Assembly: GCF_036388275.1 (NCBI RefSeq)
Contig: NZ_DASVSF010000095.1
Span: forward strand, 1-22,741
Direction: 5' to 3'
Origin: Longimicrobium sp.
Lineage (GTDB): Bacteria; Gemmatimonadota; Gemmatimonadetes; Longimicrobiales; Longimicrobiaceae
Length of the DNA stretch: 22,741 nucleotides
A program made the translations under genes and the position numbers. Positions within the stretch are counted from its first letter, which is position 1. Each line of letters opens with the position of its first letter. A model generated the notes under the pieces. The model saw nothing but the letters and a program-made list of their open reading frames with translations, was not told where the DNA came from and made no database searches. Positions 1 through 8,662 of this stretch are shown here, piece after piece.

Positions 1-219
1 TGGCCCGATACAAAGATGTGGGTAATGGGTAGCGCAAGCGGGAGAGGGGGAGAACTGCACCAAGCTCCGGGCGCGCCACAGACTCGATCTCACACCGCAG
101 CAGGCCAGTCTGCGAAGGCAGACTTCGTGTGGTTGTTGCAGCGAATTCATTCGCCCGTGCAGGGCTGAGGCCGGTTCAGATTTTGGGGAATCGCGGCGAG
201 GCCGCGCGAGGCCGCGCCC
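1..219. other. Upstream non-coding stretch with a hairpin
   Basis: No convincing gene is visible before the DUF58 gene. Frame 1 is open from the window edge to a stop at 169-171, but its translation is low in complexity and resembles no family I know, so it is not called. A perfect 7-bp stem AGTCTGC/GCAGACT with a GAAG loop lies at 107-124. Bases about 37-57 resemble the right half of the stem-loop repeats found at 10270 and elsewhere. A moxR gene would be expected upstream of this cluster type but is not in view. Confidence 0.4.
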
Positions 220-1116
220 ATGACCGCGACGGCCGCATTCCTCCCCCCGCACCTGCTGGAGCGCGTGGGTGGGCTGGACCTGATCGCGAAGACCATCGTG
301 CGCGGCTTCCAATCCGGCATTCACCGCTCCCCCCAGCACGGCTCGGGCGAGGACTTCGCCAAGCACCGCGACTACCAGCAGGGCGACGACGTTCGCTACG
401 TGGATTGGAAGCTCTACGCCCGCACCGACCGGCTGTACGTCCGCGAGTTCGAGGAGCGCTCCAACCTGCAGTGCTGGCTGGTGATGGACACGTCGGCGTC
501 CATGGACTACGCCGACCCGGGCGGTGTTCCCAAGTCGCGATACGCCGCCTACGTGGCCGCCGCACTCGCGCACCTGATGCTGGGCGCGGGCGATGCCGTG
601 GGGCTGGCGGCGTTCGGTGCGGAGCCGCGCCTGCTGCTGGCGCCGCGCTCCCGCCGCGGGCACCTGCACGACCTGCTGATGCAGCTGGAGCGCATGGCGC
701 CGTCCGGCTCCGGGTCTGCCGGGGCCGCGCTGGACCGCGTGGGCGGCACCATGCAGCGGCGCGGTCGCGTGGTGCTGATCAGTGATCTGCTGGAAGAGGA
801 TGACGGGTCCGCGCTGGTCACCGCGCTGGCCCGCCTGCGCGCGCGGGGAGACGAGGTGATCGCCATGCGCGTGCTGACGGCGGCGGAATCCGGAGATCGT
901 CCGCCGGGCGCGGGGCTGTTCTTCGATCCCGAGCAGCCACAGACCGAACTTCCCGCCACGCCGGATGCGGACGCGGGCTACGTCCGCCGCGTCCGCGCCT
1001 ACTACGATGGATTGGCCGACCGCCTGCGCGAGCGCGGCGTGGAATACGTGCCCCTGACGACTGGGCAGCCCGTCGAGGACGCGCTGGTGGCCTGGGTGAA
1101 CGCGCGGCGGGGATGA
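220..1116 (+). CDS. DUF58 domain protein with VWA-like fold
   Basis: A 298-residue cytoplasmic protein of the DUF58 family, which commonly accompanies MoxR AAA+ ATPases in systems thought to help assemble or activate proteins. The family signature is clear: GSGEDFAKHRDYQQGDD at about 41-57, then RYVDWKLYARTDRLYVREFE. A von Willebrand A-like domain follows with an intact metal-site motif DTSAS at 90-94 and a second acidic motif, SDLLE, at 188-192. The C-terminus (PVEDALVAWVNAR) is typical of the family. It starts the cluster, and its stop is 4 bp before the GTG of the BatA-like gene. The ATG at 220 is chosen because it begins the family homology; the ribosome site is weak. The precise role is unknown. 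Confidence 0.93.
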   Translation: MTATAAFLPPHLLERVGGLDLIAKTIVRGFQSGIHRSPQHGSGEDFAKHRDYQQGDDVRYVDWKLYARTDRLYVREFEERSNLQCWLVMDTSASMDYADPGGVPKSRYAAYVAAALAHLMLGAGDAVGLAAFGAEPRLLLAPRSRRGHLHDLLMQLERMAPSGSGSAGAALDRVGGTMQRRGRVVLISDLLEEDDGSALVTALARLRARGDEVIAMRVLTAAESGDRPPGAGLFFDPEQPQTELPATPDADAGYVRRVRAYYDGLADRLRERGVEYVPLTTGQPVEDALVAWVNARRG

Positions 1117-1120
1117 TGGG

Positions 1121-2551
1121 GTGCTGACCTTCGCCGTCCCCGCGTTCCTGCTTGCCGGCGCCCTCGCGATGCTGGTGCCTCTCGCCCTACACCTGATCCG
1201 CCGCCGTCCGCCCGGCCGGGTGCCGCTTCCCACGGCGCGCTTCCTGGCGGAGGACCCGCGCAACGCCGTCCGCGTCAGCCGGCCGACGGACCTGCCGCTG
1301 CTGGTGCTGCGCATGCTGCTTCTTCTTCTCGTCGGCGCGGCGCTTTCGCGGCCCGTGTGGATTCCCGCGCCGGAGGGGACGAGCACGGTGGTGCTGCTGG
1401 ACCGCGGGGGCGGGGTAGATGCGGAGGGGTGGCGCACCGGGCTTTCTGCGGCGCGGCAGGCGCTGCTCGGGCCGGAGGGCGAGGCGCGCGGGGAACTGGT
1501 GCTGTTCGATTCTGCGGCCGTGCACGTTCCGCGGGCCCGCGTTCGCCCCGCGCTGTTCGACTCGCTTCTCGCCGCCGGGCCTGGACGCGCGCGGTCGGAT
1601 TATGGTGTGGCACTGCGGGCGATCCCCTCCGCTACGCGCGCCCTCCGCGGCGCAGATTCCGTCACCGTGCGGATGATCTCTCCGCTCTCGCGCGCGGGCT
1701 GGTCGCCGGGGCTGGGGGTGCTGCGCGAGTCTGCCTGGCCGGGAGCGATCCAGATAACCCGTCTGCCGATGGCACACGACAGTGCGGCGGCGGACCTGCC
1801 CGCATCCTCCCGACGCGCGTACGTGGTGGCGGGTGAGGGAGGGCGGTTCGTCAGCGTCGCTTTGGGCGCGCTGGGGTACGAGGTCCAGGTGATCCCGCCT
1901 ACCGGCTTGGCCGCAGCGACCGATACCATGTCCCCGGACTCCGGCGCCTACTTCGTGCTGACGCAGCCGGATCACCCAACCGCGCGAGAGTTGATCTCTC
2001 GCGTCCGCCGCGGGGCCTCGCTGGTAGTCGCCTCCACCGCCGTCGTAGACTCCGGCGCATGGAGCTATATGATGCCGTGGGACGGCCCCTTCACCGTGCG
2101 CCCGAACAGCGGCGGTACCCTGTGGCTGGGGCCGGACCTGCGGATCGGCGGGGCGGCCGGGCGCGTCGAGGGGCGCACGACGGAGGGTGCGTGGACGGTC
2201 GCGGCCTGGGACGACGGCCGGCCCGCCGCTACGGCAATGCGCGGGGTCCGTGGATGCTCGGTGTATGTCGGAACCGCGCTGGAGGGGGGCGATCTGCCCT
2301 TCCAGGCGGAGTATCCGGCCATGCTGGGCCGGCTGGCGCGCGGCTGCGAGTCTCAAGACGAGAGCAAGATCGACCGGCCGCTGGATTCAGGAGCGGTCCA
2401 GGTGCTGCGCGGCCGCGGCGCGTCGTCCATTGCGGCCAATCGATTGGCCGCGGCGGGCGGAATCGCGTTCGGGCGATGGCTGCTCGCGGCTGCGCTCGCC
2501 GTCGCGCTGATCGAAACGTTGCTGGCCTACACACGCAGGGCGCCACGATGA
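1121..2551 (+). CDS. BatA-like membrane protein, degenerate VWA motif
   Basis: A 476-residue membrane protein with the aerotolerance-regulator (BatA) N-terminal domain: a first membrane helix at about 4-25 ending in HLIRRRPPGRVPLPTARFL, then a second helix at about 58-76 ending ALSRPVW. A VWA-like region follows, but the metal site normally written D-x-S-x-S reads DRGGG at 94-98, so metal binding is probably lost. A C-terminal helix lies at about 452-470 and is followed by basic residues. The start is GTG at 1121, 4 bp after the DUF58 stop. The 3' end overlaps the next gene by ATGA (2548-2551), indicating coupled translation. A role in envelope or stress functions is inferred from the family only. 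Confidence 0.88.
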   Translation: MLTFAVPAFLLAGALAMLVPLALHLIRRRPPGRVPLPTARFLAEDPRNAVRVSRPTDLPLLVLRMLLLLLVGAALSRPVWIPAPEGTSTVVLLDRGGGVDAEGWRTGLSAARQALLGPEGEARGELVLFDSAAVHVPRARVRPALFDSLLAAGPGRARSDYGVALRAIPSATRALRGADSVTVRMISPLSRAGWSPGLGVLRESAWPGAIQITRLPMAHDSAAADLPASSRRAYVVAGEGGRFVSVALGALGYEVQVIPPTGLAAATDTMSPDSGAYFVLTQPDHPTARELISRVRRGASLVVASTAVVDSGAWSYMMPWDGPFTVRPNSGGTLWLGPDLRIGGAAGRVEGRTTEGAWTVAAWDDGRPAATAMRGVRGCSVYVGTALEGGDLPFQAEYPAMLGRLARGCESQDESKIDRPLDSGAVQVLRGRGASSIAANRLAAAGGIAFGRWLLAAALAVALIETLLAYTRRAPR

Positions 2552-4845
2552 GCACCATCGTCCACTCACCCCTCGGGAGGTCGCCACGGCCGCTGCAGGC
2601 CCCGGCCGAGCGGCTGATCGGCGGTGTGCGCGCGGCGTGGCGGCGGTCGGTGCTGCTCCGCGCCCTGGTGATCACCCCGGCGCTGCTCGTCACAACGGCG
2701 ATTTTGCTCGTCTTTCTGGACCTGTTGATCCCACTCCGCGCCGTGCTGCGCGAGACGCTGCGGTGGATTCCGCCCCTGCTCGGCCTGGGCTTCGTCGCGT
2801 TCTCCATCCACCGCGTCGTTCGTCCGCCTCCGCCCCGGCGCTTCGCCCTGCTGGCGGAGGAGCGCATTCCCGCGCTGCAGAACCGCCTGCTGACGGCTTT
2901 CGATGCGGCGGACGCCCTGCCGGACGGGGTTGTCGTCCGCGCGTTTGTGGCGGATGCGGCGCGGCGCCTGGCCGAGACCGATCCGCGCGGCGTCGCCCCC
3001 GCTACGCTCAGGGTCCCGGCGATCGTGCTCGGGGTCGGGCTGACGCTGGCCGGCATCTTCTCCCTCGCGCTGCCACAGGTGGCGGGTGAAGCGTGGACGC
3101 GGTGGATGCATCCCGCGGACGCCTATGCCAGCCGGTGGTCGGAAGTGCGCGCGGAGACGCTTCCGAACGCCGCGCCCGCGCCCATGCCCCTGTTCGACGA
3201 GCTGCGGTGGCGCGTGCAGCCCCCCGCGTACGCCGGTATCGGTCCGCGGGAAGACCGGGGCGACGAGCCGGTTTCGGCGCTGGCGGGAAGCCGCATCCGC
3301 CTGCGCAGCCGCTTTCCGGACCGGTGGGACGGTGTCCGCGCCGCGGTCATCGGCGGGCGGGCGCTGCCGGTTCGCCGGGCCGGCGGCGAGTGGGTGATCG
3401 ACTACACGATGGCGGCGGACGCGCGCGGGCTGTCGCTGGAGGCGGTGGCCGGCGGCGAGGTGATCGATCGTCGGGTCGTTCCGCTGATCGCGCTGCCCGA
3501 CCAGCCGCCGGACGTGCAACTGACCGTCCCGCAGGCGGACCTCATCCTGGCGGAGGGGACCGGACGTCTAACCATTCGCGCCACGGCGGGGGACGACTAC
3601 GGCATTGGCGGCTTCTGGCTGCACTGGACGCACTCGCGCGGCAGTGGCGAATCGTACGAGTTCGTGGAGGGCGACTGGCAGTTCGCGCGCGTGTCGCGAA
3701 TCGGCAAGACCGCCAGGGGCGAGCTTGTGGTGGACCTTGGCACGCTGAAGCTGCAGCCGGGCGACGTGATGCACATCCGCGCCGTAGCGCGAGACCGCAA
3801 CGATGTCACGGGACCGGGCGAAAGCGTGTCGCGCACGCGCATCATCCGCGTGGCGCGCCCGGACGAGTTCGACGAGGTGAACACCGACATCGGCCTGCCC
3901 GCCGAGCTGCCCAAAGACCCGGTGCTCAGCCAGCGGATGATCATCCTGATGACGGAGCGGCTGGTACGCGAGGCGCCACGTTTGTCACGGGCCGACCTGC
4001 TGAAGCGCAGCGGCGAGGTGGCTCGCGAGCAGGGGCGCCTGCGCGACGTGGTGGGCGAGCAGATCTACGTGCGCAGCTCCGAATCGGGGGTTCAGGGGCA
4101 GGACCTGGATTTCGGCTATCTGGAAACGTCTGGCACCCAGCACGAGCACACGGAGGCGGGAAACGCGGAAGCGGAGCGGCCCAGCGCCGAGGAGCTGCTG
4201 GAGGAGGCGTCGGAGGCCACCGGGCGGGGCACTCTCGACGAGATCAGCCACAAACACGACGAGGGCACCATCCTGGACGTGAACCGCGACCTGATGGCGC
4301 TGCACAACCTGATGTGGCGCAGCGAGAGCGAGCTGAACCTGGCGAAGCCCGACTCGTCGCTGCCCTTCCAGTACCAGGCGCTACGGATGATCCAGGCGAT
4401 GCAGCAGGCGGATCGCGTGTTCCCACGCGGCAACGTGCGGGTGGACCCGATCGACGTCGCCGAGGCGCGTGGACAGGGGAAGCTCGACGACGTGGCGCCT
4501 TCCGCGCGCGCCCAGGGCACGGCGCTGCCGTCGCTCGGCCCGCTGCTCGCGGAGCTGGACCGGGTGGCCGCCGGCCTGGGCCGCCGCCCCGCGCGCCAGT
4601 CGTCGCTGGAGATATCGGCGCTGGCCGCCCGCGCGCTGGAGGCCGGTGCGGACCGTGAGGCCGCCGCCCTCGTGTCACGCGCCTCCGGCGAGGCGGGAGC
4701 GGGGCGGGCGGACCGCGCGCGGGACCTGCTGGGCCGCGCCCGCGAGCGGCTGGCACCCGGCTCTGGGGCCGCCGCGCGCCCGCTTCCCACGACCTCGGAT
4801 CCCGCGGCGGCCGAGTACTTCCGCCGCATCGGGAGAATGCCGTGA
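2548..4845 (+). CDS. DUF4175-like large membrane protein
   Basis: A 765-residue protein resembling the DUF4175 family found in MoxR/DUF58/BatA clusters. The first 175 residues hold three hydrophobic helices (about 36-58, 74-93 and 148-170). Between the second and third is a family-like stretch with RFALLAEERIPALQNRLLTA. A long region follows that should be extracytoplasmic, with beta-rich segments up to about 450. The rest is a charged helical region, including an acidic stretch near 530-570 and an Ala/Arg-rich C-terminus. The frame is open from 2059, but the real start is taken as the ATG at 2548, which overlaps the BatA-like stop as ATGA and begins the membrane region. It overlaps the DUF4159 gene by GTGA. 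No enzymatic motif was seen. Confidence 0.82.
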   Translation: MSTIVHSPLGRSPRPLQAPAERLIGGVRAAWRRSVLLRALVITPALLVTTAILLVFLDLLIPLRAVLRETLRWIPPLLGLGFVAFSIHRVVRPPPPRRFALLAEERIPALQNRLLTAFDAADALPDGVVVRAFVADAARRLAETDPRGVAPATLRVPAIVLGVGLTLAGIFSLALPQVAGEAWTRWMHPADAYASRWSEVRAETLPNAAPAPMPLFDELRWRVQPPAYAGIGPREDRGDEPVSALAGSRIRLRSRFPDRWDGVRAAVIGGRALPVRRAGGEWVIDYTMAADARGLSLEAVAGGEVIDRRVVPLIALPDQPPDVQLTVPQADLILAEGTGRLTIRATAGDDYGIGGFWLHWTHSRGSGESYEFVEGDWQFARVSRIGKTARGELVVDLGTLKLQPGDVMHIRAVARDRNDVTGPGESVSRTRIIRVARPDEFDEVNTDIGLPAELPKDPVLSQRMIILMTERLVREAPRLSRADLLKRSGEVAREQGRLRDVVGEQIYVRSSESGVQGQDLDFGYLETSGTQHEHTEAGNAEAERPSAEELLEEASEATGRGTLDEISHKHDEGTILDVNRDLMALHNLMWRSESELNLAKPDSSLPFQYQALRMIQAMQQADRVFPRGNVRVDPIDVAEARGQGKLDDVAPSARAQGTALPSLGPLLAELDRVAAGLGRRPARQSSLEISALAARALEAGADREAAALVSRASGEAGAGRADRARDLLGRARERLAPGSGAAARPLPTTSDPAAAEYFRRIGRMP

Positions 4846-5612
4846 GCCGCCGCCGGATGCGTCGCATCGCCCTGACGCTTGCTCTTGCCGCCATCGCGGG
4901 CACGGCGACGGCGGTCCTCTCGTCGCCCTCCATCGTGGTGGTGCAGGTGCCCGAGCCGCCACAGGACGCTCCGGCTGCGGAGCCGGCGCGCGGCCCGGAG
5001 GCCTTCGTCTTCGCCATCGCGAAGTACGAGAGCGGCAACTGGGACAGCGCGCCGCTGGTGCCCACGAACATCCTGCACTCGGTCGCGCAGTACACTTCCA
5101 TCCCGGTGGCGTCGCAGGGCGCGCTGGTGGACCTGTCCAGCCCCGAGCTGTTCCGGTTTCCGTTCGTATTCCTTACCGGCCACCTGCCGTTGCGCTTCAA
5201 CCCGCAGGAGAGCGCCAACCTCAAGGCGTACGTTCAGCGGGGCGGCTTCATCATGATCGAGGACCACAACCACGACGTCGATGGCGGCTTCCACAAGACG
5301 GCGGTGGCGGAAATCGCGCGCATCTTCGGCCCTGGCGCGCTGAAGCCGATCCCGAACAACCACGAACTGTATCGCGCGTTCTTCGTGTTCGAGGACGGGC
5401 CACCCACCACCAGCCACGAGCTGAACGGCTGGGGCGACGGGCTGGTGCACGAGAACCTGATGGGCGTTACCATCAACGGCCGCATCGGGCTGCTGTACAG
5501 CAACAAGGACTACGCGTCGGAGTGGAACTACCACGCGCGCAACAAGCGGTTCTCCTCGGTCGATAACACGCGGTTCGGGGTGAACGTGGTCGTCTACGCG
5601 CTGACGCGATGA
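4842..5612 (+). CDS. DUF4159 domain protein, exported
   Basis: A 256-residue protein with an N-terminal signal or anchor helix (about 8-26) after MSRRRMRR. The DUF4159 domain covers about 52-256. Typical features are the YESGNWDSAP segment, the hydrophobic FPFVFLTGHLPL, the YVQRGGFIMIEDHNHDVDGGF segment and a C-terminal FGVNVVVYALTR. The fold is thought to resemble glutamine-amidotransferase-like domains, but no catalytic triad was recognised. The start is GTG at 4842, overlapping the upstream stop by 4 bp; the end overlaps the next ATG by 4 bp (ATGA, 5609-5612). It probably acts with its neighbours in one envelope-associated complex; this is inferred from conserved clustering. Confidence 0.9.
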   Translation: MSRRRMRRIALTLALAAIAGTATAVLSSPSIVVVQVPEPPQDAPAAEPARGPEAFVFAIAKYESGNWDSAPLVPTNILHSVAQYTSIPVASQGALVDLSSPELFRFPFVFLTGHLPLRFNPQESANLKAYVQRGGFIMIEDHNHDVDGGFHKTAVAEIARIFGPGALKPIPNNHELYRAFFVFEDGPPTTSHELNGWGDGLVHENLMGVTINGRIGLLYSNKDYASEWNYHARNKRFSSVDNTRFGVNVVVYALTR

Positions 5613-7246
5613 GGCTGCCGCTGGTCCTGCGCGGGGCAGTCCTGCTGCTGCTGGTCGCCGCGCTCGCCCCGCCGCTCTGGCGCACGCGCGGCGGTCCGCC
5701 CGCACCCGTGTGGATCGAGAACGCCCGCGCGCTGGAGGCTCGGCGCGACTCGCTGCTGGTGGGCGCGCCCGTTCCCGCCATCGCCCGTGCGTCCGCGGAG
5801 CCGCCGACCGCGCGCGAACTGGAGGTGTTGGCCGCTGCCTCGCGCCGCGCGCCGCTCTACGCCGCGCTCCCCAATGAGGCCGCCGTCGTCCAGGCGCAGC
5901 CGCCGGCGCGCGCCCTGGCGGGCCGCGCCGCCGCCGTGGGTTTCCGCCTCCGCGCGCAGCCGGGCGACAGCGTGCTGGTGCGCATCAGCGACGACACCGG
6001 CGTGCTGGACAGCCTGCGCATTCGCATGGACGCGTCCGGCACGGCGGCGGGCGCGTTCCGGGTCCGTCCTCCGCGCGCGGGGTGGCGGGAGTGGACGGTG
6101 GAGGCGGATGGGCAGACAGCACGGACGGGGGCGTGGGTGGATTCCGCAGGTCCGCCGCGCGTGCTGGTCCGCGCCGGGTTTCCGCACTGGGAAAGCAAGT
6201 TCGTCGTCCGCGCGCTGGAAGAATCCGGCGCGACGGTGGAGACCGCGTTCGACCTGGGCAGGGGGCAGGCCGTGGCGGCTGGTGGCGGCGCCGTCACGGC
6301 GGATCGCCTGGCGCGCGTGGACGCGGCCGTGGTCCTGAACGCGGCTCCCGCTGCGGAATCCGAGCGGCGTCTGTTGGCGGACTGGGCGGCGGGGCGGGGC
6401 GGGGGCGTGCTCCTGGTGGGCGGGGCGGCGGGCGCGGGGGCGTTCGGCATCGTCACGGATCCCGGCCGGGCGCGAGCGGTGGACGGCCCCTCTCTGGCGT
6501 GGACGCTCCCGCCGGAGCTGGCGCCGCTCCCGCCGGATCGCGTCCGCTCCGGCGCGGTGCTCTTCGGGGGCGTGCGGCCCGGGGCATGGATGGCGGCATC
6601 GTCGCCGGGCGGTGGCGTATTGGGTCTGCGCCCTCTCGGCCGCGGGCGGGCGGCGTCGCTGGCGCTGACGGAAACCTGGCGGTGGCGAATGGAAGCCGGC
6701 CGCATCGCCGAGCACCGCGAGTTCTGGCGCGCGCTGGTGGACTGGCTGGCCTCCGCGCCTCGCGATCCGCTGACCATCTCCGTGCCGGAACCCGTCGGCC
6801 CGGCCGGGGTGCAACGGGAGGTGATCGTCTACGTGATGGCGGAAGCCGCGCCGCCGCCCCTGATCGTCACGCGTCCCGGCCGCCGCGCCGACACGCTCGG
6901 GCTCTCGGCGGATCCCGCGCGTCCGGGCGTGCTGCGCACGGCGTTCGTCCCGGCGGACACGGGGCTGTACACGCTCGCCTTCGCGGGACGCACCCCATCC
7001 GCCGCCTTGCGTGCAACCGCATCCACCGGCGCCGCGGACGACGGGTGGGCGCGGCTCGCGGTCCTCGTCGGCGCGTCGGGAGGTCGGATGCTGGCGGCGG
7101 ATTCGCTGCGCCCGGTCATCCAGGGCCTTACGCCGGAGGGCGCGCGGGGCACCTCGCGCCTGCCGCTAGCCGCGATCCTTTTCGCCGCGCTGCTGCTCGC
7201 CGCCGCGTCGGAGTGGGCCATCCGCCGACTCCGAGGACAGCCGTAG
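5609..7246 (+). CDS. Membrane-anchored protein, last gene of BatA cluster
   Basis: A 545-residue protein with an N-terminal hydrophobic helix (about 5-22, LVLRGAVLLLLVAALAPPLW) and a C-terminal helix (about 518-536) followed by RRLRGQP. The region between should lie outside the cytoplasm. Residues about 185-290 look like a Rossmann-type, amidotransferase-like segment (RVLVRAGFPHWESKFVVRAL, then AAVVLNAAPAAESERRLLADW and GGGVLLVGG). This resembles the middle of large BatA-family membrane proteins that lack the canonical N-terminal domain. It is coupled to the DUF4159 gene by ATGA. No catalytic residues were identified and the function is unknown. The next gene starts about 100 bp further on, so the cluster probably ends here. 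Confidence 0.8.
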   Translation: MRLPLVLRGAVLLLLVAALAPPLWRTRGGPPAPVWIENARALEARRDSLLVGAPVPAIARASAEPPTARELEVLAAASRRAPLYAALPNEAAVVQAQPPARALAGRAAAVGFRLRAQPGDSVLVRISDDTGVLDSLRIRMDASGTAAGAFRVRPPRAGWREWTVEADGQTARTGAWVDSAGPPRVLVRAGFPHWESKFVVRALEESGATVETAFDLGRGQAVAAGGGAVTADRLARVDAAVVLNAAPAAESERRLLADWAAGRGGGVLLVGGAAGAGAFGIVTDPGRARAVDGPSLAWTLPPELAPLPPDRVRSGAVLFGGVRPGAWMAASSPGGGVLGLRPLGRGRAASLALTETWRWRMEAGRIAEHREFWRALVDWLASAPRDPLTISVPEPVGPAGVQREVIVYVMAEAAPPPLIVTRPGRRADTLGLSADPARPGVLRTAFVPADTGLYTLAFAGRTPSAALRATASTGAADDGWARLAVLVGASGGRMLAADSLRPVIQGLTPEGARGTSRLPLAAILFAALLLAAASEWAIRRLRGQP

Positions 7247-7349
7247 ATTGCAGATCGATGCTGCTACGGTCGCAGAGAGCTTGCATCACGCGGTCCGCCG
7301 GACGACATTCCCGCACCGCCGACCCATGCCACAGCCACACCATAACCGA

Positions 7350-8036
7350 ATGACGACGCGACTTCTCCGCCTCGCTGCCCTCATCGCGGCCGCCCTCGTG
7401 CTCCACGTTCCCGCCCGCGCCCAGCAGCCGATCCCCAAGGCCCTGCCATGGGGCATCACGGGCGCCGAGACCGCGACCCTGCTGGCCGACAGCAGCAGAA
7501 TGCGCATCGCCGCGACCCGCGCCGGGCGCGAGATCTACGCGATGTCCACGACGGGACCCGTGCAGGCGGTGGCGCTTCTTGCGCAGGACACGCTGGTGGG
7601 GCTGATCTGGTTCCACCCCGAGACCCACGCCGTCAGCGCCGCGGACCTGTTCACGCTGGCCGCCGCCGACGCCGAGCGGACGCATGGTCCGCCGTTCTGC
7701 CGCAAGCGTGACGTCGCGGTCTGGACGATGGAGAACATGATCCTGGAGATTCGCCTCCGCCGCCCTCGGGGGGACGGGGCGCCTGGTTCCGAGGTGCGCT
7801 ACACGCGGCCGGGATACGAGGCGGAGATCGCCCGCCGCTCCGCGCCCGCGCGCACGGCCAGCACCCCGCGTCCTGCCACGCCGCGCCCGGAGCGCGGGCC
7901 GCGGCTGCTGGGTGCGCCGGTGCAGCCTGCGCCCGCACCTGCGTCGGCGGTGGAGCCCCAGTCCGAGCCCACGCCGGCTCCGGCGGACCCAGCCGCGCCG
8001 CGCATGTCCGCGCACGTGCTGGCGGCCTGCGCCTGA
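7350..8036 (+). CDS. Secreted hypothetical protein, Pro/Ala-rich tail
   Basis: I do not recognise a family. From the ATG at 7350 the protein has 228 residues and begins with a clear signal peptide (MTTRLLRL, hydrophobic stretch, cleavage near PARAQQ). A domain of about 130 residues follows with a single internal Cys (HGPPFCRKRDVAVW). The last 70 residues are rich in Pro, Ala and Arg and end in LAACA. The frame is open from a TTG at 7248 and has another ATG at 7326, but both would place about 8-34 unlikely residues before the signal peptide. It is followed 21 bp later by the membrane protein gene, so the two may be co-transcribed. Confidence 0.7.
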   Translation: MTTRLLRLAALIAAALVLHVPARAQQPIPKALPWGITGAETATLLADSSRMRIAATRAGREIYAMSTTGPVQAVALLAQDTLVGLIWFHPETHAVSAADLFTLAAADAERTHGPPFCRKRDVAVWTMENMILEIRLRRPRGDGAPGSEVRYTRPGYEAEIARRSAPARTASTPRPATPRPERGPRLLGAPVQPAPAPASAVEPQSEPTPAPADPAAPRMSAHVLAACA

Positions 8037-8057
8037 CCGCGGATCGTCGACCGCAGG

Positions 8058-8591
8058 ATGATGGACGCTCGACCAGTGGCGGCTCGCGTAGCGCAGCTGC
8101 GGAGGCGCGTGCGCTGGCTGACCTGGTTCTTCATCTTCGGCCTGGTGGTCAGCGGCGTAACCGCGTTCCCCATCCAGACCGAGCTGGAGTGGCTGACGGG
8201 CATGCTGGGTGCCGGACCCGTCGCGCAGCCGGAGAGGTACACGGGGCTGATGCGCTGGCTGGTGACGGTGCGGGACGCCCTTCGCGCCACGAACGACGCT
8301 TACCCGTTCCTGGCGTACGGAACCGATTGGCTGGCCTTCGCGCACCTTGTGATCGCCATGCTGTTCATCGGCCCCCTGCGCGACCCGATGCGCAACGAGT
8401 GGGTGATCACCTGGGGGATGCTGGCCTGCGCGGCGGTGATTCCGCTGGCGCTGATCGCCGGAGCGGTGCGGGAGATTCCCTTCTGGTGGCGGCTGGTGGA
8501 TTGCTCCTTCGGGGTGATCGGAATCGTGCCGCTCTGGCTCTGCCGCCGCGCCATCGCGGAGTTGCGGCGCCTGGAGACGGCACCCGGGTGA
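8058..8591 (+). CDS. Four-helix membrane protein, unknown function
   Basis: A 177-residue protein with four predicted membrane helices: about 20-37 (WLTWFFIFGLVVSGVTAF), 91-110 (LAFAHLVIAMLFIGPL), 118-137 (WGMLACAAVIPLALIAGAV) and 147-163. The acidic and Trp-rich loops, including the YPFLAYGTDW segment, look conserved-type, but I cannot name the family. Two ATG codons in tandem (8058, 8061) follow GCAGG; the first is used here. The gene follows the secreted protein by 21 bp and ends 19 bp before a strong terminator. Confidence 0.75.
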   Translation: MMDARPVAARVAQLRRRVRWLTWFFIFGLVVSGVTAFPIQTELEWLTGMLGAGPVAQPERYTGLMRWLVTVRDALRATNDAYPFLAYGTDWLAFAHLVIAMLFIGPLRDPMRNEWVITWGMLACAAVIPLALIAGAVREIPFWWRLVDCSFGVIGIVPLWLCRRAIAELRRLETAPG

Positions 8592-8610
8592 CGCCATCGC
8601 CCAAACGACG

Positions 8611-8647
8611 AACGGGCCTGCACCGGGAAGGGCGCAGGCCCGTTTTC
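8611..8647 (+). terminator. Intrinsic terminator between convergent genes
   Basis: A perfect 11-bp stem, AACGGGCCTGC (8611-8621) with GCAGGCCCGTT (8634-8644), and a 12-nt loop, followed by TTC on the plus strand. It sits between the plus-strand membrane protein gene (ends 8591) and the minus-strand Gly-rich gene (ends 8663). It probably terminates the plus-strand transcript and could act on both strands. Confidence 0.75.
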
Positions 8648-8662
8648 CATGACCCCGGCCCG

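Noticed and set aside
1..171. C-terminal end of an upstream gene in frame 1
   Set aside because: The frame is open to the window edge, but the translation is low complexity, unlike MoxR or any known C-terminus, and the region carries a hairpin.
4116..5705. A 529-residue open frame on the minus strand across the DUF4175-like and DUF4159 genes
   Set aside because: High G+C makes antisense frames long; its translation is Arg/Ala/Ser-rich with no family features, while the plus-strand genes are clear.
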